From an uncultured Saprospiraceae bacterium (GTDB taxonomy: Bacteria > Bacteroidota > Bacteroidia > Chitinophagales > Saprospiraceae): a stretch of 64,000 nt of DNA. This document shows, piece after piece, positions 34,352 through 43,634 of the stretch; the first letter of the stretch is position 1; the number at the start of each line of letters is the position of its first letter. A program made the translations under genes and the position numbers. The stretch is taken from assembly GCA_943788055.1 (NCBI GenBank), contig CALSOU010000003.1, positions 62,001-126,000 on the forward strand, written 5' to 3'. The notes under the pieces were generated by a model, which was not told the DNA's origin, did no database searches, and saw nothing but the letters and a program-made list of their open reading frames with translations.

Positions 34352-36097
34352 ATGGAAGGTAACAAACTAGATTGGCAGATTCTAAAGCGCGTTGTGCGTT
34401 TGGCAAAGCCATATGAGGTACTTTTCTATCTATGTTTATTTCTTGCGATCATCCTTGCGCCGCTGAATGTACTTCGACCGTACTTGATTAACATTATGGT
34501 TGATGATTATATTTTGAAATACGATTTGGAAGGTTTAGCGCGCATGTCTGTGGTTTTTTTGGGCGGCGTGATTCTTACAGTAATTGCGAGGTACTATTTC
34601 ACTTATCAAGTTAATGTGTTGGGTCAGTCGATTATTCGGGACTTACGAGTCCGGGTTTTCAAGCATATTACTTCATTGAAGTTGACTTATTTTGATAAGA
34701 CACCAGTGGGAACATCTACGACACGAACGATCAATGACATTGAAACGATCAACAGTATTTTTACACAAGGTGTAATCACGATCATTGCAGACATTCTGAG
34801 CATGGTAGTGATTATTACAGTGATGTTTATAACAAGTTGGAAGTTAACGCTGATCTGCCTTTTGACGATGCCTTTGATGGTTATAGCGACCTATATTTTT
34901 AAAGAGAAAGTGAAAGTTTCTTATCAAAAAGTAAGAAACCAGATATCTGCAATGAATGCGTTTTTAAATGAGCGAATAACAGGAATGCGTATTGTTCAGA
35001 TCTTTAATAAGGAAGAGCAAGAACAAGATAAGTTTGATGTAATCAATGTGAAGTATAAGAAAGCGAATCTAGATTCGATCCTATATTATGCGATTTTTTA
35101 CCCTGTTGTAGAGATTATTTCAGCGCTTTCATTGGCACTAATGATATGGTGGGGAGCTGGTGCCTATATACAAGATCAAGTGAGCTTCGGTGCATTGGTG
35201 GCATTCCAAGTTTATATTAGTATGCTTTTCAGACCCTTGCGGATGCTAGCGGATTCTTTCAACACCTTACAGATGGGACTAGTTGCTGCTGAGCGAGTAT
35301 TTACATTGATTGATCGTACAGATCAGATAAGTGATAATGGCGATGTGGAAGTGGATAGATTTGAAGGCAAAGTGGAGTTTGAAAATGTGAGTTTTTCATA
35401 CGACAATCAAATAGATATTCTGAAATCACTTAGTTTTTCTATTCCTAAGAATGAGACTTTAGCGATTGTTGGAAGTACAGGTTCAGGGAAAACAACGATC
35501 ATTAATACGCTAGGAAGATTCTACGAAATCAGAAAGGGATCGATTAAAATTGATGATGTTGATATTCGTTCATATACACTTGATTCACTTCGTAATCGAA
35601 TAGGAATGGTTCTTCAAGATGTATTCCTTTTCAACGGCACCTTGCTTGACAATATAACACTGAGAGATAGTAGTATCTCGGAGGAACGAGTAATTGAAGC
35701 TTCCAAGATGATCGGCGCTCACGCATTTTTTGAAGATATGCCAGGTGGATATCAGTTTAAAGTACTGGAGCGTGGTAACAATATGTCCATGGGTCAACGT
35801 CAGTTGATTTCTTTTGTTCGAGCATTAGTATTTGATCCGGATATTCTGATTCTAGATGAGGCAACTTCATCAATCGATACTGAAACTGAAGCAATCATCC
35901 AGAATGCTATAGAAACATTGATCGTGAATCGAACGAGCATTGTGATCGCACATCGATTGTCTACGATCAGAAATGCTGACCAGATTATGGTTCTAAACAA
36001 AGGGGAGATTGCCGAGATCGGTTCGCATGAGAAGTTGATACAGCAAGAAAATGGGCACTACAAGGGTATGCATGATTTACAGTTTCAACTAAGTTAA
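34352..36097 (+). CDS. ABC exporter, ATP-binding and permease (MsbA-like)
   Basis: 581 aa, ATG start, a half transporter: six transmembrane helices (residues 1-320) and an ATPase domain with Walker A GSTGSGKTT (about 373), the signature region NMSMGQRQLISF (MSMGQ in place of the usual LSGGQ), Walker B LILDEATSSID and the switch His in AHRLSTIRNAD. It acts as a homodimer or heterodimer, exporting lipids or drugs. The MFS gene follows after 4 nt, suggesting joint expression. The altered signature is frequent in Bacteroidota homologues. Confidence 0.9.
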   Translation: MEGNKLDWQILKRVVRLAKPYEVLFYLCLFLAIILAPLNVLRPYLINIMVDDYILKYDLEGLARMSVVFLGGVILTVIARYYFTYQVNVLGQSIIRDLRVRVFKHITSLKLTYFDKTPVGTSTTRTINDIETINSIFTQGVITIIADILSMVVIITVMFITSWKLTLICLLTMPLMVIATYIFKEKVKVSYQKVRNQISAMNAFLNERITGMRIVQIFNKEEQEQDKFDVINVKYKKANLDSILYYAIFYPVVEIISALSLALMIWWGAGAYIQDQVSFGALVAFQVYISMLFRPLRMLADSFNTLQMGLVAAERVFTLIDRTDQISDNGDVEVDRFEGKVEFENVSFSYDNQIDILKSLSFSIPKNETLAIVGSTGSGKTTIINTLGRFYEIRKGSIKIDDVDIRSYTLDSLRNRIGMVLQDVFLFNGTLLDNITLRDSSISEERVIEASKMIGAHAFFEDMPGGYQFKVLERGNNMSMGQRQLISFVRALVFDPDILILDEATSSIDTETEAIIQNAIETLIVNRTSIVIAHRLSTIRNADQIMVLNKGEIAEIGSHEKLIQQENGHYKGMHDLQFQLS

Positions 36098-36101
36098 AAT
36101 C

Positions 36102-37352
36102 ATGACAAAGCAGGATCCCGCTAATTATCGATTACTTACGACCATTTTCATTACTGTTTTTATCGATTTACTCGGAATCGGTATTATAATACCTGTTATT
36201 CCTTCTATATTTTATGAAGAAGGAAGTCAGTTTTTTACTGTTGATATTGACGCTCAACGGAAAGCGATGTATTATGGTATTCTGCTTGCCTGCTATCCAT
36301 TTATGCAGTTTTTCGGTGCGCCTATTTTGGGAGCTTTGTCTGATAGATTTGGTCGGAAGCCAGTTTTGATGGTGTCTTTAATAGGTACCTTAATTGGATA
36401 TTTACTATTTGCTTATTCAATCGTTTCACATAATTTACTATTACTTTTTGTTAGTAGGATGATACCTGGATTTACTGGAGGAAACATTGCGATCCTCACA
36501 TCTTCGATTGCTGATATCAGCGATAAAGAGTCGCGAACAAGAAACTTTGGATTGATAGGAATGGCCTTCGGAATAGGATTTATTTTGGGGCCGACCATCG
36601 GTGGGGTGTTGTCAGATAATACAGTGGTCCCTTGGTTTGATCATTATGTTCCCTTTTTATTTACTGCTGGACTTGCTTTGGTTAATTTCATCCTAGTCTA
36701 TTTCTTTTTCAAAGAAACTTTGCTTCATAAATTACAGACGTCAATTAGTCCTTTCAAAGGAGTTCAGAACATATTCACTTCATTCTCTTCACCCAATTTA
36801 CGAGCTGTTTTTACGGTTGTATTCCTTATCTCTGTTGGATTCACATTCTATACTCAGTTCTTTTCGGTTTATTTACTTGAGAAATTTGATTTTAAGGAGA
36901 AAGAGATAGGCTTACTCTATGGGTATATCGGAGTCTGGTTAGCTATAGTACAAGGTGTGTTGGTGAGATACTTAAGTTATAGAATGCCTCCAAAAAAGAT
37001 TTTGATGGCGAGTTTACCTTTACTAGCACTTGCTCTAGGTCTTGTTCTATTACCAACAAGTGGCTGGATGTTTTATGTAGTAAATCCGTTGATTGCAATT
37101 GCTTATGGTATCACATCTCCAAACGTGACAAGTATTGTTTCTTCGCAAGCAGATGAAACTCTTCAAGGTTCAATTTTGGGGATTAATCAGTCTATGCTGT
37201 CACTGGGTCAGATGATTACACCCGTTATAGGCGGCGTATTAGTAGGAATAAATATTCACTATCCCTTAATTGCGAGCGCAACAATTATAGTTTTGGCTGC
37301 TGTTATTTTCTATATTAGTCGTTCGAAGATTTTATATGACGGCAAGGCATAA
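36102..37352 (+). CDS. MFS transporter (TetA-like drug/proton antiporter family)
   Basis: 416 aa, ATG start, twelve hydrophobic segments. The loop 2-3 motif GALSDRFGRKPVLMVSL and the helix 5 segment MAFGIGFILGPTIGGVLSD are those of the drug:proton antiporter group that includes TetA and Bmr. The substrate cannot be stated. It lies 4 nt after the ABC exporter. A resistance role is not implied by sequence alone. Confidence 0.88.
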   Translation: MTKQDPANYRLLTTIFITVFIDLLGIGIIIPVIPSIFYEEGSQFFTVDIDAQRKAMYYGILLACYPFMQFFGAPILGALSDRFGRKPVLMVSLIGTLIGYLLFAYSIVSHNLLLLFVSRMIPGFTGGNIAILTSSIADISDKESRTRNFGLIGMAFGIGFILGPTIGGVLSDNTVVPWFDHYVPFLFTAGLALVNFILVYFFFKETLLHKLQTSISPFKGVQNIFTSFSSPNLRAVFTVVFLISVGFTFYTQFFSVYLLEKFDFKEKEIGLLYGYIGVWLAIVQGVLVRYLSYRMPPKKILMASLPLLALALGLVLLPTSGWMFYVVNPLIAIAYGITSPNVTSIVSSQADETLQGSILGINQSMLSLGQMITPVIGGVLVGINIHYPLIASATIIVLAAVIFYISRSKILYDGKA

Positions 37353-37434
37353 TTCTAAACCTTTGATATATTAAGATAATGCTGAACTTTGTTAAAAATT
37401 TAGATTTTAAATTAAACTACTTAAATTTCTTTAT

Positions 37435-37887
37435 ATGTATCTTAAATTCAATATTCAAAAACCTTTACTTGGGTTGTTTTTCAGTTTTTGGATGATAAGC
37501 TTAAGTTTTTCATGCCAATCTGCTGGAAATAAATCTACTTCTGAGACTGTAGTTGAAGAGCAAGAAGTAGAGACTGTGAAGTCAGTTATGGAAGATATCG
37601 ATACAGCTACTTTTAAATCAAAGATTGGTTCAGAGAATCACGTTCTTTTGGACGTAAGAACAGCTGAAGAAGTAGCACAAGGTTCCATCGAGGGAGCAGA
37701 AGTTATAGATTTTTATGGAGATGACTTTCGTCAAAAGATAGAGGCTCTAGATAAAGATAAGACTTACCTTGTATATTGCAGATCTGGTGGACGTAGCGGG
37801 AAAACATGCAAAATGATGCAAGAAATTGGGTTTACAAATCTGTATAACCTAGAAGGTGGATATAATAATTGGCCTTACAAAGAATAG
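37435..37887 (+). CDS. Rhodanese-like lipoprotein
   Basis: 150 aa, ATG start. Signal and lipobox LSFSC (about residue 27) predict a lipoprotein. The rhodanese domain has LLDVRTAEEVAQGSIEGAEV and the active-site loop YCRSGGRSGKT with catalytic Cys. It would transfer sulfane sulfur in the periplasm or on the outer membrane; substrates unknown. It converges on the cytochrome c peroxidase gene with an 8-nt gap. Confidence 0.9.
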   Translation: MYLKFNIQKPLLGLFFSFWMISLSFSCQSAGNKSTSETVVEEQEVETVKSVMEDIDTATFKSKIGSENHVLLDVRTAEEVAQGSIEGAEVIDFYGDDFRQKIEALDKDKTYLVYCRSGGRSGKTCKMMQEIGFTNLYNLEGGYNNWPYKE

Positions 37888-37895
37888 TATCTTAC

Positions 37896-39074
37896 CTATT
37901 TAAAAGGATCACTAAACCTGAAATCACTGGCAAGGTTTTCGTCTGTCAAAGTCTTTAAGAAATTGACAAGATCAGTCTTTTGAGTTTCTGTTAGATTTAA
38001 CTGTTGAGCTTGTCCATTACCGTCCTTTAGGGCTTGACCCAGATTGGGATGGTTCTGGACGCCGCTATTATAGTGCTCTACCACTTCTTCCAAGCTACTA
38101 AATCTACCGTCATGCATATAAGGAGCGGTTAGCTCTATGCTTTTCAATGATGGAACTTTAAATGAACCAAGAAAGGCAGGATTGTTGATAGCCTCAAATA
38201 CACCTAAATCATCTGTTGAGACTAAATCAAGACCATTGTTAGTTGGGCCATTATCTGGATTGATAAATGCTTCGGTTGAGTGACAACCCACGCAGCCTGC
38301 CCCACCCAAGTTTTTGGGGAGGAAAAACAACTGTTTACCATTATTTTCGCTAGCTGTGAAGTTTGGAAAATCTGTGATCGGCGCATTTACCGTTGCTCTT
38401 TCGATATCATACTTGCTTGAAACACTTATTATACTTCTTACATATTGGGCTAAGGCCATTGAAATTCTTTCAGAATTAATCGTAGCTGAGCCAAAAGCAT
38501 CCTCAAAAAGATCAGAATAAAAGGATTGCTGTTCAACCGATTGGACAACTTCATCCAAAGTCATACCCATTTCTATTGGATCTTGAAAAGGCATTAGTAC
38601 CTGTTCTTCTAAGCTTTCCGCTCTTTCATCCCAAAAGAATCGACCCCGATCATACCATGTAGCATTGATTAGTGACATTGAATGCCTTCTCGTAAGTCCG
38701 TCATCAAATCCGATACTGAGTATCTCATCGTCGGAGAACCCCACCTCTTGTTTGTGGCAAGAGGAGCATGCTATTTTACCATTTGCACTTAGGCTTTTGT
38801 CAAAAAACAGAACACGACCTAGAGTTGCCCCCTCATTGGTAGTAGGATTATTGTCTGGTGTATTATCATTGTCAACAGCAGCATTTTGAATTGGTCCTTG
38901 TAAGAAATTATTTGTCAAATGAAGTGGTAATTCTACTTCTTCATAGTTATAGTGCTCATCAGGCAAAGTAGGACTACTTTCAGTTGGGTCTTGCATTTGA
39001 TCTTCTACTTCTGCGCAAGAAATAAAAATAAGTACTGTGCAAAGGAGAGTCAAATTGATTTTGAATGTAGTCAT
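37896..39074 (-). CDS. Di-haem cytochrome c peroxidase (MauG/CcpA family) lipoprotein
   Basis: 392 aa from ATG 39074; a 12-residue extension to 39110 is unlikely because the lipobox (LIFISC) follows directly. Two CxxCH haem sites are seen: CSSCHKQEVGFSD and CVGCHSTEAF. The flanks GRVLFFDKSLSANGKIAC and APYMHDGRFSSLEEVVEHYN are standard for bacterial cytochrome c peroxidases, which reduce hydrogen peroxide in the periplasm with electrons from cytochromes. Relatives instead oxidise methylamine dehydrogenase or other substrates, so the substrate is not certain. Confidence 0.93.
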   Translation of the reverse strand: MTTFKINLTLLCTVLIFISCAEVEDQMQDPTESSPTLPDEHYNYEEVELPLHLTNNFLQGPIQNAAVDNDNTPDNNPTTNEGATLGRVLFFDKSLSANGKIACSSCHKQEVGFSDDEILSIGFDDGLTRRHSMSLINATWYDRGRFFWDERAESLEEQVLMPFQDPIEMGMTLDEVVQSVEQQSFYSDLFEDAFGSATINSERISMALAQYVRSIISVSSKYDIERATVNAPITDFPNFTASENNGKQLFFLPKNLGGAGCVGCHSTEAFINPDNGPTNNGLDLVSTDDLGVFEAINNPAFLGSFKVPSLKSIELTAPYMHDGRFSSLEEVVEHYNSGVQNHPNLGQALKDGNGQAQQLNLTETQKTDLVNFLKTLTDENLASDFRFSDPFK

Positions 39075-39317
39075 ATTAGCTAGTTTGTCTTTTGACGGAT
39101 TCCTAAGCAATTGGTTTAATTCTACATCTAGTTTTATATAAGTCGAGGAAGAGTTTCAGTTTTATCCTTATTTACTTAGGTATAGTTTATTGGATCTATA
39201 AACCCGTAAGAATATATAATTTGCTATTTTGATCATTGTTAGATTGAAAAAATAGTACCTCACTTCATAGTTGATTATGAATGCAAGAAAACGTTTATGA
39301 TCTCTCAAGCACTTAAA

Positions 39318-40079
39318 TTATTTTAATATCAATTCCAATGCGCAATGGTCGCTATGTTGATCATCTTTGTAATGTGCAACATCAACGATCTTCTCAGCTA
39401 ACTGATTATCAACCGAGATATAGTCAATTCTCCAACCTTTGTTTTTTCCTCGTGAGCCTGCTCGGTATGACCACCATGAGAATTCGATTTTTTCTGGATA
39501 TTTACTACGATAAGCATCTATAAATCCATTTCCGAACCACTCGTCCATCCATGCCCGTTCTTCAAGTCGATATCCTGACGGATTATCTTTTCTTTTTGGA
39601 TTATGGATGTCCAATTCGGTATGCACAATATTGTAGTCACCAACAACAATAATTGGATTGATATTCTCTCTCATACTATCAATGTAGGGACGGAAATCTG
39701 ACAAAAATTCCATTTTATATTGATGTCTCTCCTCTCCAGAAGAGCCACTTGGAAAATAGCAGTTGAAAATTGAATACCCTTGGATATCTGTTCGTATTAC
39801 TCGACCCTCTCGGTCATATTTTTCATTCCCCATTCCCACGACTGCTTGCGCAGCAGGAAACTTACTTAAAGTAAGAACGCCACTATATCCTTTTTTTTCA
39901 GCAGAATGCCAGTAGGCGTGGTAGCCAGCAGCTTCAAATGCACTCATATCAACTTGTTCTGGCTGCGATTTAGTTTCTTGAAAACAAATAACATCGACAT
40001 TTTGGTTAACGACCCAATCGACAAGACCCTTTTTGATTGCTGCTCGAATTCCGTTTACGTTGTATGTAACTATTTTCAT
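39318..40079 (-). CDS. xth: Exodeoxyribonuclease III
   Basis: 253 aa, ATG start. The AP endonuclease/3'-exonuclease of base excision repair, Mg-dependent. Motifs: TYNVNGIRAAIKKGLVDWV, CFQETKSQPEQ (catalytic Glu), VGDYNIVHTELDIHNP and the final SDHCALELIL (Asp-His pair). WSYRAGSRGKNKGWRIDYI is typical of the ExoIII branch. It stands alone with a terminal intergenic repeat upstream. Confidence 0.95.
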   Translation of the reverse strand: MKIVTYNVNGIRAAIKKGLVDWVVNQNVDVICFQETKSQPEQVDMSAFEAAGYHAYWHSAEKKGYSGVLTLSKFPAAQAVVGMGNEKYDREGRVIRTDIQGYSIFNCYFPSGSSGEERHQYKMEFLSDFRPYIDSMRENINPIIVVGDYNIVHTELDIHNPKRKDNPSGYRLEERAWMDEWFGNGFIDAYRSKYPEKIEFSWWSYRAGSRGKNKGWRIDYISVDNQLAEKIVDVAHYKDDQHSDHCALELILK

Positions 40080-40280
40080 GCTATTGATTGATTATTTCTG
40101 TTTTATTGTAAAGGTTACAAATGTCATGAAAAATGGTTGTCTTATGTGTTTGAAGCTTTAACTTATTTTCGACTGTGACGACATGATTTCTCGGTGATAG
40201 CTCAAAGAACACAAGATAAAATTGTAGGTTATTGAAAGTTAATATGAATGTATTAACATCTATATATCATTTTTTTAGAA

Positions 40281-40445
40281 AGTCGAACTAGAATTGTTTG
40301 AGATGCACAGTGCAGTGATTCGGGGGATCTGGGACGTAGATGTAGCGGGGAGAATCGCGAAGGCTGAAAGTACAATAATGAAGTAGCTAGATTGGAAGTT
40401 AAGGGATTAGGACGAGTTTTCTAGTGAGAGAGGTTTTTTTGTTAC
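40281..40445 (+). repeat. Dispersed repeat, copy A (inverted relative to copy B)
   Basis: About 165 bp that is roughly 80% identical to the reverse complement of 53265-53425. The best block is a 31-nt perfect match (40343-40373 against 53335-53365), and a second is 21 nt (40411-40431 against 53277-53297). It is followed at once by the T7/A7 hairpin. The sequence also reads as a 34-codon frame (40282-40386) ending in TAG. Confidence 0.85.
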
Positions 40446-40468
40446 TTTTTTTGACGGACAAAAAAAGT
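40444..40468. repeat. T7/A7 hairpin next to repeat copy A
   Basis: ACTTTTTTTG and CAAAAAAAGT form a perfect 10-bp inverted repeat around ACGGA. A related, imperfect hairpin lies at 53081-53105 in the opposite orientation, next to copy B. It could act as a bidirectional terminator or as an element end. Confidence 0.7.
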
Positions 40469-40610
40469 AAAAGCATCAAACTACATTACCAACTACAAAG
40501 AAAGCCATGAAGGCAAATTATCGGCTGCAAGAGGTCAAAACCCTAGAATTGGTAACGATTGACTCGAGTCTAGTCAAAAGTAAGTTCCTGTACTGTGCGG
40601 AGCCAAGGTG

Positions 40611-41390
40611 CTACGCAAAATGCTTTAGCATAATAATTTCTTTTTCAGTAAGATGACGATGCCATCCGCGTGGAAGGTCTTTTTTGGTTAATCCAGCATA
40701 GTATACGCGATCAAGTCTAACCACTTCGTAACCAATATACTCAAAGATGCGTCTGATAATACGATTCTTCCCTTGGTGCAGTTGAACCATAATTTCTAGA
40801 TTACCCTTATCCTTGATAATACGTGCAGAGTCAACTTCCGCTAGCCCATCTTCCAATAGAAGTCCAGCTTCTACTTTTTTAGCATCAGCTTCAGAAATAG
40901 GTTTGTCGAGGGTAACATGGTAAAGTTTCTTTACTTCGTACGAAGGGTGTGCTAGTTTAGTTGCCAAATCTCCATCGTTGGTCAAGACAAGTAAACCCGT
41001 GGTCATGTAGTCAAGCCTTCCAACTGGATATATACGCTCTTTGATTTTTCCTCCAAGTGAATCGATAACCGTTCTTCGACCTTTCTCATCTGATACTGTA
41101 GAAACTGTCTTTTTAGCCTTATTGAGAAGTATATATATTCTATTCACTTCTCGTTCTATCACCTTACCTTGATAACTGACCTTGTCTTCCGGCGTTACCA
41201 TGTAGGAAGGATTCAATTCAACTTCCCCATTAACTTTTATTAGGCCATTCTTGACTAGATCGGCAGCTTTTCTCCGCGAGCAAATTCCGCAATGTGCAAT
41301 GTATTTATTTAGACGCGTGACATCTTCAGAATTTCTAGCCTCTTTTTTTGAAGGTTTATCCTTGTTATCTTGATGCTTATTTTCTTCCAT
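40611..41390 (-). CDS. rluB: 23S rRNA pseudouridine synthase (RluB/RsuA family)
   Basis: 259 aa, ATG start. An N-terminal S4 RNA-binding domain (TRLNKYIAHCGICSRRKAAD) precedes the catalytic domain with YPVGRLDYMTTGLLVLTNDG, where the Asp of RLD is the nucleophile, and ends in QLHQGKNRIIRRIFEYIGYE. The first 25 residues are charged and disordered (EENKHQDNKDKPSKKEARN), a usual extension. It pseudouridylates ribosomal RNA; RluB is the likeliest member, RsuA or RluE cannot be excluded. dnaB is 3 nt upstream, so they are co-transcribed. Confidence 0.9.
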   Translation of the reverse strand: MEENKHQDNKDKPSKKEARNSEDVTRLNKYIAHCGICSRRKAADLVKNGLIKVNGEVELNPSYMVTPEDKVSYQGKVIEREVNRIYILLNKAKKTVSTVSDEKGRRTVIDSLGGKIKERIYPVGRLDYMTTGLLVLTNDGDLATKLAHPSYEVKKLYHVTLDKPISEADAKKVEAGLLLEDGLAEVDSARIIKDKGNLEIMVQLHQGKNRIIRRIFEYIGYEVVRLDRVYYAGLTKKDLPRGWHRHLTEKEIIMLKHFA

Positions 41391-41393
41391 GGT

Positions 41394-42917
41394 TTAAAAA
41401 GGATTATCATCAAGATCTGGACTGTTCATCTTAGATTGAGCTGTATCATATCCTCTGCCTTCAGTGAAGAATTTATCGTTAGGCTTCATATTGAGATCTC
41501 CGAAATTAGTCTGCTCGTACTCCGTAAATTTCACAAATTGACCAATAAATTTCAGAAAAACACTCCCAATAGAACCATTTCTATGCTTTGCTATGATGAT
41601 TTCACTAGCCCCAGGTGGAACATCTGGATCTTCAACCTTATAGTAATCTGGACGATAAACGAAAGTAACTATATCTGCATCTTGCTCGATTGCCCCTGAC
41701 TCCCTTAAATCCGATAACATCGGACGCTTACTACCACCTCTAGATTCTACCGCACGTGACAATTGTGAAAGTGCAATTACTGGAACATTAAGTTCTTTTG
41801 CAAGTCCTTTTAAGGCTCTTGATATCATTGATATTTCTTGTTCACGATTACCTTTAGCATTACCTGCACCTGCTGTCATAAGTTGCAGGTAATCGATTAC
41901 GATCATACTGATATCGTGGTTATTCTTTAATCTTCGACATTTTGCGCGCAGTTCATAAATATTAATACCTGGCGTGTCGTCGATATAGATTGGTAGTTCA
42001 GCTAACCGTTCAACAGCAGTATTTAATTGAAGCCACTCTCCATCATTGAGCATTCCTTTTCGGATCTTTTCATTATTCATCTCACTTTCCATCGCGAGAA
42101 GACGTTGTACGAGTTGCGTATTTCCCATTTCCAGTGAGAAAACAGCTACACCTTTACCTTCAAGTGCTGCATTTCTTGCTAGTGATAATACAAAAGCAGT
42201 TTTACCCATACCCGGTCGCGCTGCCAAGATCACTAAATCACTTGGTTGCCAACCACCAGTTATTTTATTAAGCTCATTGAATCCAGTAGGAACCCCAGTG
42301 ATACCATCTTGTTGTTGCTGTGAAACTAATTCAATTTCTTCGCGTGTTCTGACAACGAGAGACCTCAACGTCTCAAAAGAACGAGAAATATTCTTGTCAG
42401 TAATTTCGTAAAGACTCTTTTCAGCCTCATCGAGCATATCAAAGATATCTTTAGTATCCTCAAAAGCATCTTTGATGGTCATGCTAGAAACCTTGATTAA
42501 TTCCCTTTGGACGAACTTCTGTGCTACGATTCGTGCGTGGTATTCTATATTGGCTGCAGAAGCTACGCGATTGGTCAAGTTCATTAAATAATTGATACCA
42601 CCTACTTCCTCCAACTTTTTCGCTTTTCTGAGCGCCTCACTTACTGTCAGGAGATCAATAGGCTGGGTATTTTTGAATAGAATTTCCATATATTCAAAAA
42701 TTAACTTGTTAGCCTCTGCGTAGAAACTTTCTGGACGTAGAATACTATTTACAGCCGCCAAACCATCCTTGTCAACCATAATAGCACCCAAAACAGCTTC
42801 CTCAAGTTCGGTAGCTTGGGGTAGTACTCTTCCGTACGAAGCATTATTCAATTCTCGTTGGAATTGTTGCTCTTTTACCTTGCCTGGAATAGCTGTTAGT
42901 TTTGAATTTTCTGCCAT
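41394..42917 (-). CDS. dnaB: Replicative DNA helicase DnaB
   Basis: 507 aa, ATG start. The N-terminal domain (RVLPQATELEEAVLGAIMVD) and the RecA-like ATPase with Walker A AARPGMGKTAFVLSLARNAA (about residues 232-251), VIDYLQLM (Walker B) and REQEISMISRALKGLAKEL are complete. It unwinds DNA at replication forks with DnaG. The C-terminus has the DnaB tail KHRNGSIGSVFLKF. The long AT-rich region upstream holds a TACATTTG promoter element. Confidence 0.96.
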   Translation of the reverse strand: MAENSKLTAIPGKVKEQQFQRELNNASYGRVLPQATELEEAVLGAIMVDKDGLAAVNSILRPESFYAEANKLIFEYMEILFKNTQPIDLLTVSEALRKAKKLEEVGGINYLMNLTNRVASAANIEYHARIVAQKFVQRELIKVSSMTIKDAFEDTKDIFDMLDEAEKSLYEITDKNISRSFETLRSLVVRTREEIELVSQQQQDGITGVPTGFNELNKITGGWQPSDLVILAARPGMGKTAFVLSLARNAALEGKGVAVFSLEMGNTQLVQRLLAMESEMNNEKIRKGMLNDGEWLQLNTAVERLAELPIYIDDTPGINIYELRAKCRRLKNNHDISMIVIDYLQLMTAGAGNAKGNREQEISMISRALKGLAKELNVPVIALSQLSRAVESRGGSKRPMLSDLRESGAIEQDADIVTFVYRPDYYKVEDPDVPPGASEIIIAKHRNGSIGSVFLKFIGQFVKFTEYEQTNFGDLNMKPNDKFFTEGRGYDTAQSKMNSPDLDDNPF

Positions 42918-43610
42918 AATATTTCTTTAGAGTGTACAAATGTAAATGAGTTTAAACTAAGAAAATGATTGAGGCTTAGTTCAACATTATTGACATTTGT
43001 GGACAAGCTGTGCAAAACTTCATTCAACGTGGAAAACTGATTTTTGCCTTGCCTTTCGACCATATGCTGCTAACGCATAATAGAACCCAAACAGTTCAGA
43101 AACATAGGAATAATTTACATATTTAATTCTTGTAATGTGTTGATATTCAATAGAGTGTCGAATTTTTGAATTTGAAACAGGCTCAGGAGTCCAAAATAGC
43201 GTTAGCATTGATTTTCACGTTCTAACTAACTGATATAGAAGGTTCTAAGGCATCCAACTAACTTGAATTTCACTTAGGGTATTTTCACAAGTAGTCAAGG
43301 AGTTGATTTAGCTATCTACAATGGTAGAAAACTTTTTATATTTTTATTTCTACCATATGATTTTTGTATTGTTTGTTTAATACAACAAACTTTCCGTCTA
43401 TAAATATCTATATTTTTCCACATGGTCAGAAATGGTGATTCGTCGGTATTAATCTCGTTTGTAACCACCAAAGAACGCAATTCGTTAAAAATTTGGAGTC
43501 GAGAACTTTGTTAATTTGGATTTAGTTATCCAAGTGCAGGGTTATTAAGAGTAAACTGCCCACTATTAATAGTATTTCACATTTTACGTATTATCTTAAT
43601 AAGACGGTAT
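42918..43610. other. Long AT-rich intergenic region upstream of dnaB
   Basis: 693 nt without a convincing gene. It includes a perfect 10-bp hairpin ATGGTAGAAA / TTTCTACCAT (43321-43330, 43347-43356), a second short inverted repeat TTGTATT / AATACAA (about 43374-43394), and several 9-mers near the DnaA box: TTGTCCACA (42998-43006, minus), TTTTCCACA (43414-43422) and TTATCCAAG (43526-43534). Confidence 0.6.
42937..42944 (-). promoter_or_regulatory. -7 promoter element of dnaB
   Basis: Minus-strand TACATTTG matches TAnnTTTG, 20 nt before the dnaB ATG. No clear -33 partner. Confidence 0.4.
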
Positions 43611-43634
43611 ATGTATAGAACTAAAATCAAAATG

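Larger units (their letters stand above)
40080..40610. other. Intergenic region holding repeat copy A
   Basis: 531 nt between xth and the pseudouridine synthase gene. It includes the ~165-bp repeat (40281-40445) and a T7/A7 hairpin (40444-40468). The flanks 40080-40280 and 40470-40610 show no gene I can support. Confidence 0.6.

Noticed and set aside
43020-43208. 62-codon minus-strand frame upstream of dnaB
   Set aside because: No recognisable family, no ribosome-binding or promoter signal, and its composition resembles the AT-rich intergenic DNA.
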